DNA from: Apiotrichum sp. Y4204
Taxonomy: Eukaryota; Basidiomycota; Tremellomycetes; Trichosporonales; Trichosporonaceae
Length of the DNA stretch: 64,000 nucleotides
Direction of reading: 5' to 3'
Assembly: GCA_025531455.1 (NCBI GenBank)
Contig: JAMYHL010000037.1
Coordinates: 1 to 64,000 of the forward strand
How positions within the stretch are numbered: position 1 is the first letter of the stretch; every line of letters starts with the position of its first letter. Positions 22,871-35,303 of the stretch are shown piece after piece. The notes beneath the pieces were generated by a model that was not told the origin of the DNA, did no database searches, and saw only the letters and a program-made list of their open reading frames with translations. Both the position numbers and the translations under genes were made by a program.

Positions 22871-24154
22871 CTACACCGTCCAAGCGCCATTCACAAGCTT
22901 CGGATACGAGCCCCATACAAACTCGCCTTTAGCGTCCTTGCCGCGCGAGTTGGCAATTGTCCACTCAACGTCGTCCGCGATGGATGCGAGGAAGTCTTTG
23001 GTGCTGTGTTTGGGTTTCCACCCAATCTTGCGCGAGTGAACGGCCCGGGCACGAGAGTTTGTGCCCAGATAAGTGGACTGCGATGGTCAGAGGACACAAC
23101 CACCGGGCATCTGTCTGTCCGCCATACTCACGCCGGTCATGTACTTGTCCAGCTCTGGCTCGGATAGCGTAGTGGGTGTTGCGCTTGAGACGAGTCCCTT
23201 GTCCTTGAGCACCTTGCCAATCTGTTCGGCGACCTGCTTGAGCGAGTGCTCTCCGTTCTCAGCAAAGTAGTATCCGCGGGTGCCGTGATCGCCACCGCTG
23301 GCCTTGAAGGCTTCCTTGTACACAATGGCGAAGAGATCCTGGGGTTAACTGTCAACGAACATTAAAAAAGCACGTACAGCACAGTCATCAATGTGGACAT
23401 TCGGCCAGAGATTAGAACCAGTGCCGACCATTGCCGCCGCACCACGGTCTAGGCTCATGCGGATTAAGAGAGGCACTTGCTGGCTCTGGGGATTGCAAAG
23501 ACCCTTGTCGGCAAAGACGGTTTTGGAGAGACCATAGATTGTCGAAGGGAGAACGATGTAGGCCTGCACATATCCTGCGGCGTCTGCACGAACGATGGCC
23601 AGATCCACGTTACGGTGAAATGCGTTCGCTGGCAGCGACGAAAGCGGCAGAAGCGGGGGGTTGGCGTCGGGCTCGGCGTCGCCGTCGGTGTAGACCTTGT
23701 CAGTGGCGGCGGTTCCGGGGTTGTCCTGCCGTCAGTAGGGTGCCATCAGGCAGGCACTGCTCACGTCGGAGAGGGTTCCGGTCCCACTGGTATGGATAAG
23801 GATAGGTCGTACACCGGTTGCTTCAAAGCGCTTCTTCATACCCCGGAGGATAGCGTTGGTAGCGTCGAGGTTGTCCGCGTCGGCGCAGTTCACCGTCACC
23901 TGGTGTTTGCTCGCCAGCTCCTCAAGCCGGTCATAGTCGGACAGCGAACCCTGGGCACTCTTGAACCCGGGATCGATAGCCTCGAATCCCTTGAGGACGT
24001 CGGGCTTGCGACCATAGATGGTGAAGCTCGCGTTGGGGTCGGCTTTGGCGATTCTGTCCAACACGGTCGAACCTATGTAGCCTTTGAACGGTTAGCAGGT
24101 GCGATGTGATACTCACTCACCTGTGCCACCAATGAAGAATACTGTGCGACTCAT
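22871..24154 (-). CDS. NAD(P)-binding epimerase / NmrA-like protein
   Basis: Short-chain dehydrogenase/epimerase of the extended type. The protein begins MSRTVFFIGGTG and, after a ~40-nt intron, continues YIGSTVLDRI, giving the Rossmann GGTGYIGS loop at residues 9-16. It continues with SDYDRLEELASKHQVTVNCA and RPILIHTSGTGTLSDV, equivalent to the end of the Rossmann sheet. AYIVLPSTIYGLSK resembles the P-S-x-IYG-x-S/T-K region of this fold. VHIDDCAV is the usual conserved VHVDD motif of epimerase relatives. The C terminus (KIGWKPKHS..., NGAWTV) is typical of NmrA/epimerase-like fungal proteins. There are at least five exons with 40-60 nt introns. No signal peptide was seen; a cytosolic oxidoreductase is likely, substrate unknown. 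The start ATG at 24154 is fixed by the Rossmann strand immediately after it. Confidence 0.8.
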
Positions 24155-24791
24155 GGCGTGCAGTTGAGGAGAAATACGGGGGAGATTCCAAACACTACAA
24201 TCACGGGGTTTAAGTATGCACTCTGGGACACACCGACGCTGTGCCCTGGTGGTTCGGCTGTTGCCCACATGACTCATACGACTGACCATCGGCCACCTGG
24301 TTGTCCAGTCTGTCTATCCGGGGGTTAGTGCGCTAGTGCCCAGCGCACCACTCCCGTTCCCGCGACCCCAAAGTGGAGGCTATAAGTACTGGACCGAGAT
24401 TTCTCAAGTATGCAACTACTGCGTAGCTGCAGACCTGGATGAGAATACTTCCAGCAAGTAGTGTGCTGCACTGCATCCACTATCACAATCATCTCTGTTG
24501 CCCAGATTACCATACGTCACCTCCACGGCCTTCTTCGATGCCAGCACTGGACATAGGTAACAGTACTCGCCAAAAATGTAGTTCACAACTGTGCCAAAGC
24601 TAATGCATGGAATACGTGGCGCTGTAGCGCGAACGTTACACAACACGCTCAAGGAGTAGAGGGGAGGGGGAATATATATAATGTCCATGCCCAAGAAGGG
24701 AGGCGAGCGTTGCGGGGGAACATGATGCTGGAAACCTATCAGAAAATACAGTAGTCCAAGCGCAAAGTGCTGAATCGTATTCATGTGCACC
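24155..24791. other. intergenic region
   Basis: It holds the 5' flank of the epimerase-like gene and the 3' flank of the GPI glycoprotein gene. Short minus-strand open frames (24325-24853) overlap the glycoprotein end and are not supported. Confidence 0.45.
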
Positions 24792-26077
24792 TTAGAAGAC
24801 GGCCATGGCACCAGCGGCGACACCGAGGAGAGCCATGACGGCGGCGGGCGCAACCATGGAAGCGCCGCTGTTGGCGTTGGTGGCAGGAGCCTGGGAGGGG
24901 TTGCCCTGAGCGTCGGTGGTCATGGCTCCCGAGTTGCCGCCGTTGCCGTTTCCGTTTCCGTTTCCGTTGCCGTTGCCGTTCGTGTTGTTCTGTCCGCCGG
25001 TGGGGCGGGCAATGTTAGTAACAGCAGTCGTGGTGGCCATGGAGGTGGTGCCAACGCTAACGGTCTCGGAGCCGTTGTTGCCCTTGAAAAGAACAGGAGC
25101 AGCAGTGACCATAAGGTTGGAGACGTCCACACCGTTGGCAATAGTCGAGTACGAAACACAGTTGGAAACCTTAGGCCAGAAGGCAGGAGCGGTAGGGGTA
25201 ACAGTGTGGCCGACAGTGTAGGTGACAACCTTGGCGCCGTCGGTGTAGCTACCAGTGTAGCGCTGACGGAAGGTCGAGGTGGAACCGTTGGTGAGGGGGT
25301 AGAGACCGGGGGGCGCAGCAGGCTCACCGTCGCACGAGGTGAAGGAACCGTTGGTGGACGGCTGGTAGAAGTCCTCAATGGCCATCACGAAGCGGCAGCC
25401 CATGATGTCGAGCTCGTGCTCGCACTGGAGAGCAGTGGTAACGTTGGCAGTCTCGGCGGTGCAAATACGGAGACAGAACTGGTCGTAGCCAACCTTTTCG
25501 TTAGATGATGAACTTGATACAGTATTCTGCAAACTCACGAAGGACATCCACTCCTCGTAGAAGACGTCGGTGCCACCAACATTGGAGGTAACGTTGCCAC
25601 CAATGGGGTTACCCTCGTTCTTGGCGCCGTGAGGGTCAAGCTCTCCTCCCGAGTCGCCGTGGGGGATGTTCACCCTAGTACCATCCCAGAAGCCGTGGAT
25701 CTGGACGTAAAGGGGAGTCTTGATGAACTGTTTGTCAGACATGATATGATGATGGCCCTTGTACGTACGTGAGCGGACTGGATGGTGCCGTCAGGAATGA
25801 GACGAGCGCCGTTACGGGGCTTGGTGCAGTAGGCAACAACAATAGGCTCAACGTTACCAATGACCGAGTCGGGTCCGGGCTCAGGAGGGCCGTAAAGGCA
25901 GAAGTCGTCAACGCTGTTGAGGGTGAGGAGACGGGAGTAGGAGGTCTGGTTGACCTGAGCACCGATGGGGTAGAACTCGGGCTTGTCGGGGTTGGTAGGG
26001 CCGTTGGGGTTCGAGGCCGTGACCTGAGCACGGGCCGAAGCGGCCAGGAGACCAGCGGAGATGGCGAGCGACCACAT
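24792..26077 (-). CDS. secreted GPI-anchored glycoprotein, macrophage-activating-glycoprotein-like
   Basis: Three exons (26077-25769, 25727-25539, 25493-24792) give 399 residues. A cleavable signal peptide MWSLAISAGLLAASARAQ is followed by a conserved extracellular domain: NSVDDFCLYGPPEPG, AYCTKPRNGARLIPDGTI, FIKTPLYVQIHGF, GGELDPHGAKNEGNPIGGN, DVFYEEWMSFV, YDQFCLRICT and CEHELDIMGC. I recognise this pattern from basidiomycete proteins named macrophage activating glycoprotein, abundant cell-wall proteins in tremellomycetes. The six or more Cys residues fit an extracellular fold. A Thr/Ser/Asn tail with an alternating Asn-Gly run (N-G x 6 or more) leads to a hydrophobic end (MVAPAAVMALLGVAAGAMAVF) preceded by NANSGAS, a typical GPI-anchor signal. 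Codon bias is strong, suggesting high expression. The name refers to homologues; no immune function is implied here. Confidence 0.85.
24940..24995 (-). repeat. hexanucleotide repeat encoding (Asn-Gly)n
   Basis: The plus strand reads GTTTCC/GTTGCC hexamers in a row; on the coding strand they give Asn-Gly dipeptides just before the GPI signal of the glycoprotein. Confidence 0.8.
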
Positions 26078-26371
26078 TATTATAATCGTTGTCGCGAAGG
26101 ACAGCTAAAGGTAGTAGAACGATAAAAAGAGAGGGAAAGAGAAGATGCGGTAATGAGCGTTTGGGGCGATGGACAAATCGCAAGTAATAGATGTAGTGAA
26201 GAATGAACGATGGAACGACGACGACGACAAAGGTGATGAAAGAGTGGGTGGACACCAGAGGACACACACACAGCTGCTGGCCTGCTGGCCGACGTCAAAC
26301 GCGCGGAACGCGCAGCACGCGCGCTGCGGAGATGGCTTGTCCAAGCAATAGGAATCTTGGACCAGGAGTTG

Positions 26372-26386
26372 CCCCCCCCCCCCCCC
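26372..26386 (+). repeat. poly-C run
   Basis: Fifteen consecutive C residues, about 290 bp upstream of the GPI glycoprotein start. It is prone to length variation and sequencing error. Confidence 0.9.
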
Positions 26387-27037
26387 TCTTCTTCAGCGCT
26401 TCAGTTTTGCCGAGTGGGTCTGATTCTTCTTTCTCTGCTCGCCTCTGCCCTCTGGCGCCTCTGCCCTCTCTGGATCTCTCTTGCCCTCTGAGCCCGTGGT
26501 CTCTCTGCTTCCCTGATTCCTCCTTTACTGCCTTGGCAGGTTGTTGGTCCGCAGCAATCAATGGCCGCCAGTGAAGGGCCGGGATACACACGCCCTTGTC
26601 CAAGACAAGGCAAGGCATGCCAGGCCCTATGCTCCACAGCTGCGCGCGTAGTTGACGCCCAGCACCACAGCCCGACGCCAAGTCTGTCACGGACCTCTCC
26701 CTCTTCGGCCCTCAGCTCTCAGGACTACTGTCCATGGCTCGAGTGGGGCGGTGCGGCGCCTGCATGTGGGCGCGTGTGCGTTGTCGTGGCTAAAAAGGAT
26801 CAAGCAGGAAAAGGAGGCAAAAAAAAGTCTTGGCAAAAGTCCGCAGACAGAGTGTTGGGCGGGATTCTGCGCGGGCGCTGCCGCGATTCGATTCAGGGAC
26901 TGTTCGCCCTACTGGTGAGCCTCTACAGCCTGCTGAAGTCTTGGCATTGCTTTTGCATGTCTTGGCATTTGGATTACGACCCTTGTTACCCTGTTCAAAC
27001 CCCCTGGCTGGCTGGCGACCGCACTCCAGCCGATGTG

Positions 27038-27075
27038 CTGGGGTGCTGGCCTGCTGGATAGCGCTGGATCCGCTA
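27038..27075 (+). repeat. dispersed GGCCTGCTGGAT...GCTGGAT motif
   Basis: GCTGGCCTGCTGGATAGCGCTGGATCC, closely matching the copy at 6955-6980 and the relative at 39650-39675. Another partial copy (CTGCTGGCCTGCTGGCC) lies at ~26273. Confidence 0.6.
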
Positions 27076-30000
27076 AGGGGTCGATGTCGTAAGGACAACC
27101 TGTTGCTGGTGTGTTGAAGCCTGTTGTGCCGTACTCACCTGTTGCCCAAATAGCAACAAGGCCAGAGGCCAGAGGCAAGCAAAGCAGGGGCGCAGGGGCC
27201 TAGTACGGATGTACGTGCATGGAGGTTAGGGTGTGCTTCGGCCAGTTCAGGCAGAGCACTCTTCTCCAGCGAACTTTAGTTCAGACCTCCCAGCCTTTCA
27301 CCTCGTGTCAAGCTTTTGGGTCTCGGTGGCTGTCCACACGACTGTCCATATATCCATATCGCTTATCAAGTCGCGTGTTGATGACTTTTTGCCTGTCAGT
27401 TCTGCTGCCTCCCACTACAGTGCCGTCCATGACAACAGCGACATGGTGCAGAGAATGACAACTTCTGGACATTCCCCTCTGATTCAAGATACGCACACAC
27501 TCACCACATCAGCATTTAAAGTCATCTTGTATCAAGTCCGTCTGGATACCATAACACTCGAGAGCGGCAAGAGGACACACATCCGCTGTTCCCCTGTGTC
27601 CTCTGGGGATCTCGGCAGATTGCCGCAAGGCGCACAGGGTCACCAGGGACGGGGCAGCAAAATTGACGGCAGACATACTTTGGGCGCGTTGGGGCCACGA
27701 TGGGGCATGGCCTTTACCCCAGCAGGCAAAGAGCATCCCTGACTTGTACGACTTGGTCTGGCCATGCACTTCTGTAAGTGATACGTGATCCAATGGGCTG
27801 CTAATCTAGTGAGCCAGCGGCAAAGCCGGCGCGGCGAAGTGACGGACAACGTAGGCTGGCACCTTAGACGACTCTGGAAAATGTCAACATGACTGCAAGC
27901 ACCATCGACAGCACCCGACACGGCGTTGAGCTTTCTTACGGGGATACCATGGTCATTCCAGAACGTTAGAAACCGGCCGACCAACAGTGCAAACAGAACG
28001 GACAGACCGGAGCTGTAACAGCTGGCGGATGTGTTTGAGAAGGAGTCGAAGAGGCTGAGGTAAAACCCACTTTGCCAGGGCGCAAGGTACCCCCTCCAGA
28101 TCCTAAAACCAGCCCAGCGTGTTTCATCTTCGTTCCGGCGGCGGACTGTGGCGGACGAGCACTGATCCCATTGATACAGTGCGCCAGTGCAGTGCGTACT
28201 GGGCACCCCGTTGGACGCGACATCGGGCATGGATCGAGGGATGCGAGTCATGCAAGGCACTTATCACCGCGGCACATGTCCCGATGGCCCGGTTCCAGCG
28301 GCCACGAACCCACGCACGCACTCCGCCCCGTGCATCCTCGTTCCACGCTCCAACCGCTTCTGGTAGGTGTCAATATCGACTGCCACAGGCCGCCATCCAC
28401 CGGTCGGCCGTCCGGGAGTACGGGAGTCTCAGCTCGACGCCACGAGGCTGACCCGCGGCCCGTATGCCCATGTATTCATGGACCCGCTCATGAGCACTCT
28501 TGCGCTACAACAGACGCCGGCTACGCCAACAGCACAATGAAACACAATATCGGCCGAGGCGCGAAAGCCACCACATACCGGCCGGTACCGTTTGAGGATT
28601 CGTTCTGGGCGGTCATTGCTGTACGCCAGTTAGGATTTAGGAACAGATCCAACAGACAATGATCAGAAACAGGAATGGCGTATAAGTGAGTGCATTCCCC
28701 GGCTCAGTCCGTCTCTTGGCACGTGCTTACCACTGGTCGCCGGTCGCCACTTCTCTCGCTCGCTGATCCTGTGACCTAACTGAATCGCATGTTCTCAATC
28801 AAGCGGTGGTGCCTTTCTGCTGTGGCTCACTCCCCCACTCTGCAGCAAGACCAACACCCGACCTTGGCCCAGCCCGCGACGATGTCGGTAGAGGAACACT
28901 GACAAGCATCAACGAAAGCTGACCGAAGTTCATAACCTGTCAGAAACATAACGTTCCACTTCTTGCCACCGGTATGACTGGCTTTTCGCTCTGACGTACG
29001 GTCGTCTGCCCCCGGGACATAACGCTTAGTCTCTGCGTTTTGGCATCAAAGGTCTGGAATGTCTTGGAAATCAAGCATCGCGTCTGGAGATTGCGGTGGT
29101 TGTCAAGGTCATCGGCGGTCGTTATCTCGGCAACATACAGACATGGGTCGAGAGAAATGCCGCATCTGTTCCGCAGGATAGCATCCATCGATTTACAAGC
29201 CGAGACAGTCTGACTGCAGATGCCTCTCTCACAAGCCGGCTGTCCGATTGGCACACTGTCCGGTGACGCTGGAGGTCACGGCCCGTGCTTCCTTCAGGAA
29301 GATTTGCCTGCTGGGTGATCTCGCCGGTTCGGATCCACTCCATCGTGCAGCGGCCCGTGCGTTCGTGCTCGCACCTGTGCCTTCCAATGATTCACCACCG
29401 TCGTGCTCATCCCAACTCGGACCTCCTCTGTTACCCACGACTACTCGCGCACTGGCCCACGATCGATGACCCTGGATAAAGGTGGCCCATGACTCATTGA
29501 ATCATTGATCATTGGACCGTTCTCGTGGCGCCTGGAGTCCGTGATCCGTGAGGGAATCGAATCTGAGCTGCAAAGGTCAAAGGATGCAATGCGAAAGACG
29601 ATGGGTTGGTTGCGAGAGGTACACACCGTGTCGCCGTGTGTTGATCAGGATATCAGGGAGAGATGTTGTGACGGAGTGACCGATCCGGCGAGTCTAGTCC
29701 GCGCTATGTGTAGCCAGCCGGCCGTTTATGGCTTCTATGCATGCGAGTACCTGCAGGGAGAGTGCGGAGAGGGAACATCCACCATCATTGAACATCCGAC
29801 AGAACGGCATATGCTTTACAGAGCGCCGGACGGAAGAATGCGGGCATCGCGCCGTCGATGCCGACGCGGTAACTCTCCACATCACCACAATACCAGTACT
29901 CGGACCCTTGTACCCTCGATGCCGATCAGCCCTTCGACATGGGTACTTCCAGTTGCCACCCGGCTGCTTCTCAAGCCTCTTGACTTCTGACAACAATGGC

Positions 30001-30940
30001 TTCGTCGTCCGCCTCTATGACTTGCACAGTACCAGTACATGCCTCGCGCCATCCTTGTTCCCGCTCGCTTCCACCTTTCTCACCATGACATGCGTGAGTG
30101 TTCGCCCCACACCATACTCCAGGTCTTTCTCCAGAACGCGCAGACGCGCCCACCAGGCAAGACACTGGACACTGACGCCAGCACTGTCCCGGTCCGTGCG
30201 GCTTGGATTCCGGATATCTCTGCGACTCATGGTACGTCGCGGTCGTACTCGTGCGCTCCATACTAGACCGCGCGACTGGGGAGACCTCGCTGCCCCGCGA
30301 CTGATGGGTTCCGCGACTGACAGCAGCGGATGCTGGACGCTCCTCCTCCTCGGATCGTGCGGCGCCGTTGGGCGCTTCGCCGTCGTCGTCCCGCGATATG
30401 TCACTTTCTTCTTTCGCTGGCGGTGGCGCGCGCGCAAGCGTCAGGAGGAGCATAATGTACGGACACAACCCCCGCCGCCGCCGTGTCCTGAGGAGCCAAC
30501 TCCACCGCCACCGCCGCTATCACCGTCCGGGTCCGATCGCACGTACGAGTCGGTGGGACCCACAATGCGGCAGCGTACCGCCCCGCGCCGATGGTCGCTC
30601 CCATAGAAAACAATGCGCGCTACGCCGATCCGACTGCCAAAGCAGATCATAGATTCAAGAGTCCCCTCCATGCCATTGTCCGGGTCACCACACACATACC
30701 CCGCTCCCCGCTCCCAGAGTCCATCAGGAGCACCGCCTGTTATGATGAAATCGAGGCGTTTATGTATCGCAGATTGAGTTGTTATTGTCCACGTAACGAG
30801 CTATACATTGGAGCCATCGTCTGCATTTCGTAAGAGCATTACTCTACCAAGGATTTCCCTCTGACGGTCATAAGGAGCACTTCACATAAGGAGCACTACA
30901 CCCAACATCTCTCAACACCAACAGCTTGGGGGCAACCGCA

Positions 30941-33900
30941 TTACTCTCCCATGAATAAGCGGACAATGAGATACGTCACAGCACCGATGAAGCGGAACGC
31001 GGCGAGACCACAGACAGTGCTAAAACGTCAGCGACAGACGCAGGCTGAAACCTACTAAAGCATGACACCCATATATGTAATCGAAACGTTCTTGTTGTTG
31101 ACTTGAAGGATCGCAGCACAGAGGGCAGCGTTGGAGATCATCCAGCAGAGCAGAACGTTGGTGCGGAAGTTCTGTAATCAGCACAGCTCATTCGTCTCCA
31201 GCTTACCTTGTAGTAGTCTTCCTGCTTCTGCTCGGCGTTGGGGGTTGACACCTCAGGAGGGGCCTTAGTCTTGAGAATTGCAACTTCGGCGGCATAGACA
31301 GCGTCAATGTCCTTGGACTCGCTGAGGAGATCGACAGTAACCTCATCCTTCCCATCCGACTTGACGACACCAAGGTCTTCGCTGACCTTGTCAGAGCCCT
31401 TGGTTCCCCATGACTAGTGTTAGCAAGAGTCATACACAGTGAACTTACGACATCGTGAACGTTGGAGAAGGCGTACACATTGAGGACGTTGATGTACGAC
31501 GGAGCAATGAGGAGGTATTGCAAGAACGATGTGACTGAAGGGTCAGAAGTGTACTAAACAGTTTGTTTCTTACCTAGGTGCCAAGGGTCAAGCGCCAAGA
31601 TCGACGACAAGATGTACAGGCCATACGTAGCGAGCAGAGATAGAACAATGTTGCGGAAGATCACCGATTTGAGAAGAGCATCTTCCAGATCGATACCGTT
31701 TCCAGTGTCTTTCTGAACGTCTTGGATACCCAAAACAGCCAGGTACACTGAGCGTGAGCCGGGAGCGGACGGCTGTTTTGTCTTACCTGCACAGAAGAGC
31801 ATGTAACATGTGATAATTGCGAAACCCACCATACTGACAGTGTAGCCGACAACCGAACTACCGTTAGCGCCTTCACTGTAACCAAACTTACCCTGCAGGA
31901 CGGTTACCAAGGGCAAGAATGAAACAGGTCAGAAGAAGTGCAACATAGGCGTAGGTTAAGATGGTGCCGACAACCTTCCACGCCACGTGGTACTGCTTCA
32001 TTGAGTCGACCAGAATGTAGAACGCAATGAAGTAGTTGCCCAGAGCGAACCACGAGAAGAAATTGTTGATAACCTGGTAAACAAACTCGATGTGGAGCCA
32101 GAACTTGCGGAGGAAATTGTGAGAAGACCGGTACAGGTAGCCGAAGTGGACAATTGAATGAATGGCGGCAAAGAATGAACCATTAAGCCAACGACGACGC
32201 TGGGAGACGAGCTCAGGAACCCTGTCGGGGACATCGGTGATGGCGTAGGCGGACTTGACATAGTGCAGAGTCCACGCACTGTCACGTTTCGAGACTAGCT
32301 CCCAACAGAGAATACGATCCTCTGCCAGGTACATGTTGGCTTTGAAGATACCGGCGCCCGCGCCGTGCATCGTCTCACCAAAGAAGTACTTTTCCAGAGG
32401 GCCTTGACCACGGCTGTCGTTCTGCAGCGCAATGTAGCGATAAGCACTGAAAGCGCCGGGAAGCACAGTGATGTAACCGAAGATGGACTCGAGAGGCTTG
32501 TCGAGAATGTTGGACATTTTGTACTCGAAGTTCTGAGCCGCAACAAGCGGGTTGAGAAGGTTCCTCCAGTAGAGACCTTTGAGGGCGACGATCTCACCAC
32601 ATGCACCGCCAACAGATGAGTTTATGTCAAAGGCCTTCCACAGATGGTAGATCGAGTCGGAACCCGGCTGCGTGCCGACATCTAGCAGAACACAGACGTT
32701 GGGGTTCAGACACTTGCCGAATGCACTAAATGTCAGTGTCAGAATAAGTCACATGTGCTCACTTGAAGAACCAGCGATGACTGTTGATCTTCTTCTGATT
32801 CCTTTCCTTGAGACAGAACATCAGCTGAACGGGCACACTGTTCTTGCCACCAGGGACAATGCGACACTTCGAATCGACGGTCAGTTGAGTGGTGTACTCG
32901 TAGAGATGCGCGGTGACCGGTTTGCCGTTGACGACATTCTTCGCGACACCCTCCTGGTAAACACCAAGTGCCGCAAGGACAGACCGAGTGCGGGGGTTGA
33001 TCTTGAGACGACCATCGGAAACAATACAAACGACCACCTGTTGGTGTTAATGATGTCCAAGAAGCGGAGGCATACCTTCTTCCAACCCTCCTCGCCCCAA
33101 GTCTTACTGCGCGAGCGCGTGCAGAGGTGTGCGATGTTCTGCATAATGCCGTGCATGGTCCGGCAGAACAGTGTGTCGTCCTCGTTGTACATGGTCACCA
33201 CCTGAAGGTCAGTAACGAACTGCCACGAACCGATAACAATACTCACAATGAACAGTTCGGTGCTGCGCGGCGGGTCGCAGAGACGCTGGCGCAGGGTGTA
33301 CTTGTCATCGACAAACTCATCGGGGTCACAGGTGACGGCCGAATACCTCATGTGGGTAAACTCCCTATCATCCTGGCGCGGGCACTGCTCAAGAAGCAGA
33401 TTGGGCACGGGAACGTCGAGCACGAGATGGCCGCGGAACAGCTGGACACGCTTCTGAGTGCGGTTACGCCGAACAATGCGGGCCGGGAGGGGTCCGTAGC
33501 GAACGTTGCTGACCTCATCCTGGCCACCAGGGCCTTCGCTGTAGGGGTTGTCAAAATGGACACCAGGCGCATCCGACAGCTGGTAGCGGTTGGGACCCGG
33601 TGGAACAGGCGGGGGAGCTGGAGAGCTACCGTACCGAGGGTCGACCGGCGCATGCTGACCATGATGCGCATGGGGGAGAAGGGGGCTCGAGTCGGCAAAC
33701 TCGTCTTCTTGGCCGTGACCTGTGTAAGAGGCCGGTTGGCCTGGATACGGGCTCGAGTTGTACGGGCGCTCTGGGCCTTGTGCGCTGTAGCTGGGAGCAA
33801 GGCTGGCAAAGCTCGCCGAGGGAGTATGACGGTACTGGCCCGGGTCACCTTCAAGAGGATGGTGGAAGGGGTTCGGGTTGTTGTAGGGGTTGAGATCACC

Positions 33901-34017
33901 AGCGGGAGGAGGAGGGTACGCCGGGTACGCGGCAGGCGGCGCGTACGGGTCCGGCGGCGCGTACGGATCCTCCTGCCTGCGACCGCCCGGAGGGCCGTAA
34001 ATGTCGCCCGGGTTCAT
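30941..34017 (-). CDS. CHS: chitin synthase, division 1 (class I-III type)
   Basis: Processive family-2 glycosyltransferase that polymerises UDP-GlcNAc into chitin at the plasma membrane. The long first exon starts [12 protein letters not shown] with ~170 residues rich in Pro/Tyr/Gly. The Chitin_synth_1N region follows ([20 protein letters not shown]), then [19 protein letters not shown] and VVCIVSDGR. Catalytic signatures are present: [11 protein letters not shown] (donor-sugar Asp), [10 protein letters not shown] (catalytic base EDR), QRRRWLNGS (product binding) and, after an intron, SWGTKG. At least six membrane segments follow QRRRW (e.g. [38 protein letters not shown]). There are about nine exons with short GT-AG introns, and the last residues are VRLFMGE before TAA at 30941. 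The Pro/Tyr-rich N terminus is typical of basidiomycete division-1 enzymes and may serve in trafficking. The exact class was not assigned. Confidence 0.93.
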
Positions 34018-35303
34018 GGTGAGAGAGCCGTTTAAGAACGCACGCGGTGCACTTTTGCTGTGTCTTGGAGATCACGAGCACAATAGAGAGTCGCTGTTGT
34101 GAAGACGGGCAGAGTCAAGAGAGTCGGACCGACACGGGACACCAGAGTGTTGGGAGTAGAGCGTTGAGATATGAGAATGGGAAAGCGAGAAACAAGATAT
34201 CGAGACTCTGCTTGACAGTGTTTGTCTGCTTGTCTGTGTGTGCGCGCGCGGTGTGACCAGCGTGATGTTCGCGTGTGTAGGTGAGAAAGGTGCGAAGTTG
34301 GAAAAGATCAGAGATGAACCTGAGAGTGGAGGGTGGGGAGACAATGTGGGAGGCCGCCCACAATTAAGATGGTGTGAGGAAGGTGATGGAGGGTGAAGGG
34401 GAGAAAGGAAAACCGCAGGTCGCGGAGAAAATAAAGGGGAGGCGAGAGCGCGAGAGACGAGGAAGCGCTCGAGCGTGGCGAGAAGCACGGGCACGACGGC
34501 GACAAGGGAGTTGGACAAATGAATGTGTGTCAGGACAGAGGGGGCGGCAGTTGGTAACTCCAGAAGTGACACCTAAGCAGCCCGTTGGCTGTTGGCCATT
34601 ATGTCCGGCCCGAGACCACTAGTCTCGTAAACAAAAAGCCCCTTTTACAATGTCACCCACCTTCACAAGTCTAATCTCTCCGGTCCCCCACCCATTACTA
34701 CCGCGTCTTTGTACAGCATCCGTCCAACAAGGTGCAGCTCCGCAGCCAAAAGGCACTGCTCGAACGCGTGTCTCAGGGTGGAGCTTGTAGAGTTTAGAGC
34801 CAGCGCGCGCAGCGCATCTTCCGAGCTCGCCGTGCTTTCAGGCATGCATCGCATCGCATTATCTCCATGCGATGCACCGCAAATGCAAGGTCCATTTGAG
34901 GGGTGGCAACCCATCACAATCTCTCCCCACTTCCCGCTTCCTTCAGCAGCCTCGTTGATCGTTGATGATGAACACAGGGTACGGGAAAATGCTGTAAAGC
35001 TGTAAAACGCTTAAACGCGTGGCGGCCAGTGTCTTGAACCGGACGGCATGCAAGAAGAACATCGGGAACAATCTCCTTTGCCGCGGCTCCTCCACTATCA
35101 GCCTCTTCAAGGATTAAATTGCGACGTGGCTTGCCACACTCGACACATATTTAATTTGACCTCTCGATCTCTCCGGTCTCTCCGTGCATAGCCACACCGC
35201 CGTTGCACAGCCGCACATTCCGCCATCCGATCCCGCTTTCCCTTCCACACTGCAGCAATCGTCTCTCACGCCCACCATGGGTAACTCGACGCGCATACAT
35301 ACG
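34018..35303. promoter_or_regulatory. chitin synthase promoter/leader and flank
   Basis: 34070-34570 is strongly C/T-rich on the minus strand with a (TG)n stretch near 34230. The open frames here (e.g. 34072-34572) are Ser/Pro/Leu-rich and attributable to base bias. 34660-35300 shows no supported gene. Confidence 0.5.

Larger units (their letters stand above)
26078..30940. other. 4.9 kb without a convincing gene
   Basis: It starts with the promoter of the GPI glycoprotein, including a 15-C run at 26372-26386. Many overlapping open frames exist on both strands (e.g. 27640-28260 -, 29728-30606 +, 29971-30468 -) but none shows a family motif or a splice-consistent chain. The region 29996-30660 is the best candidate: its codon texture looks coding on both strands and GT-AG pairs can be drawn on the plus strand. 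No reading could be preferred. Confidence 0.4.

Noticed and set aside
29530..29570. Possible tRNA B-box-like word (GAATCGAATC)
   Set aside because: No matching A-box, acceptor stem pairing or anticodon arm could be drawn around it.
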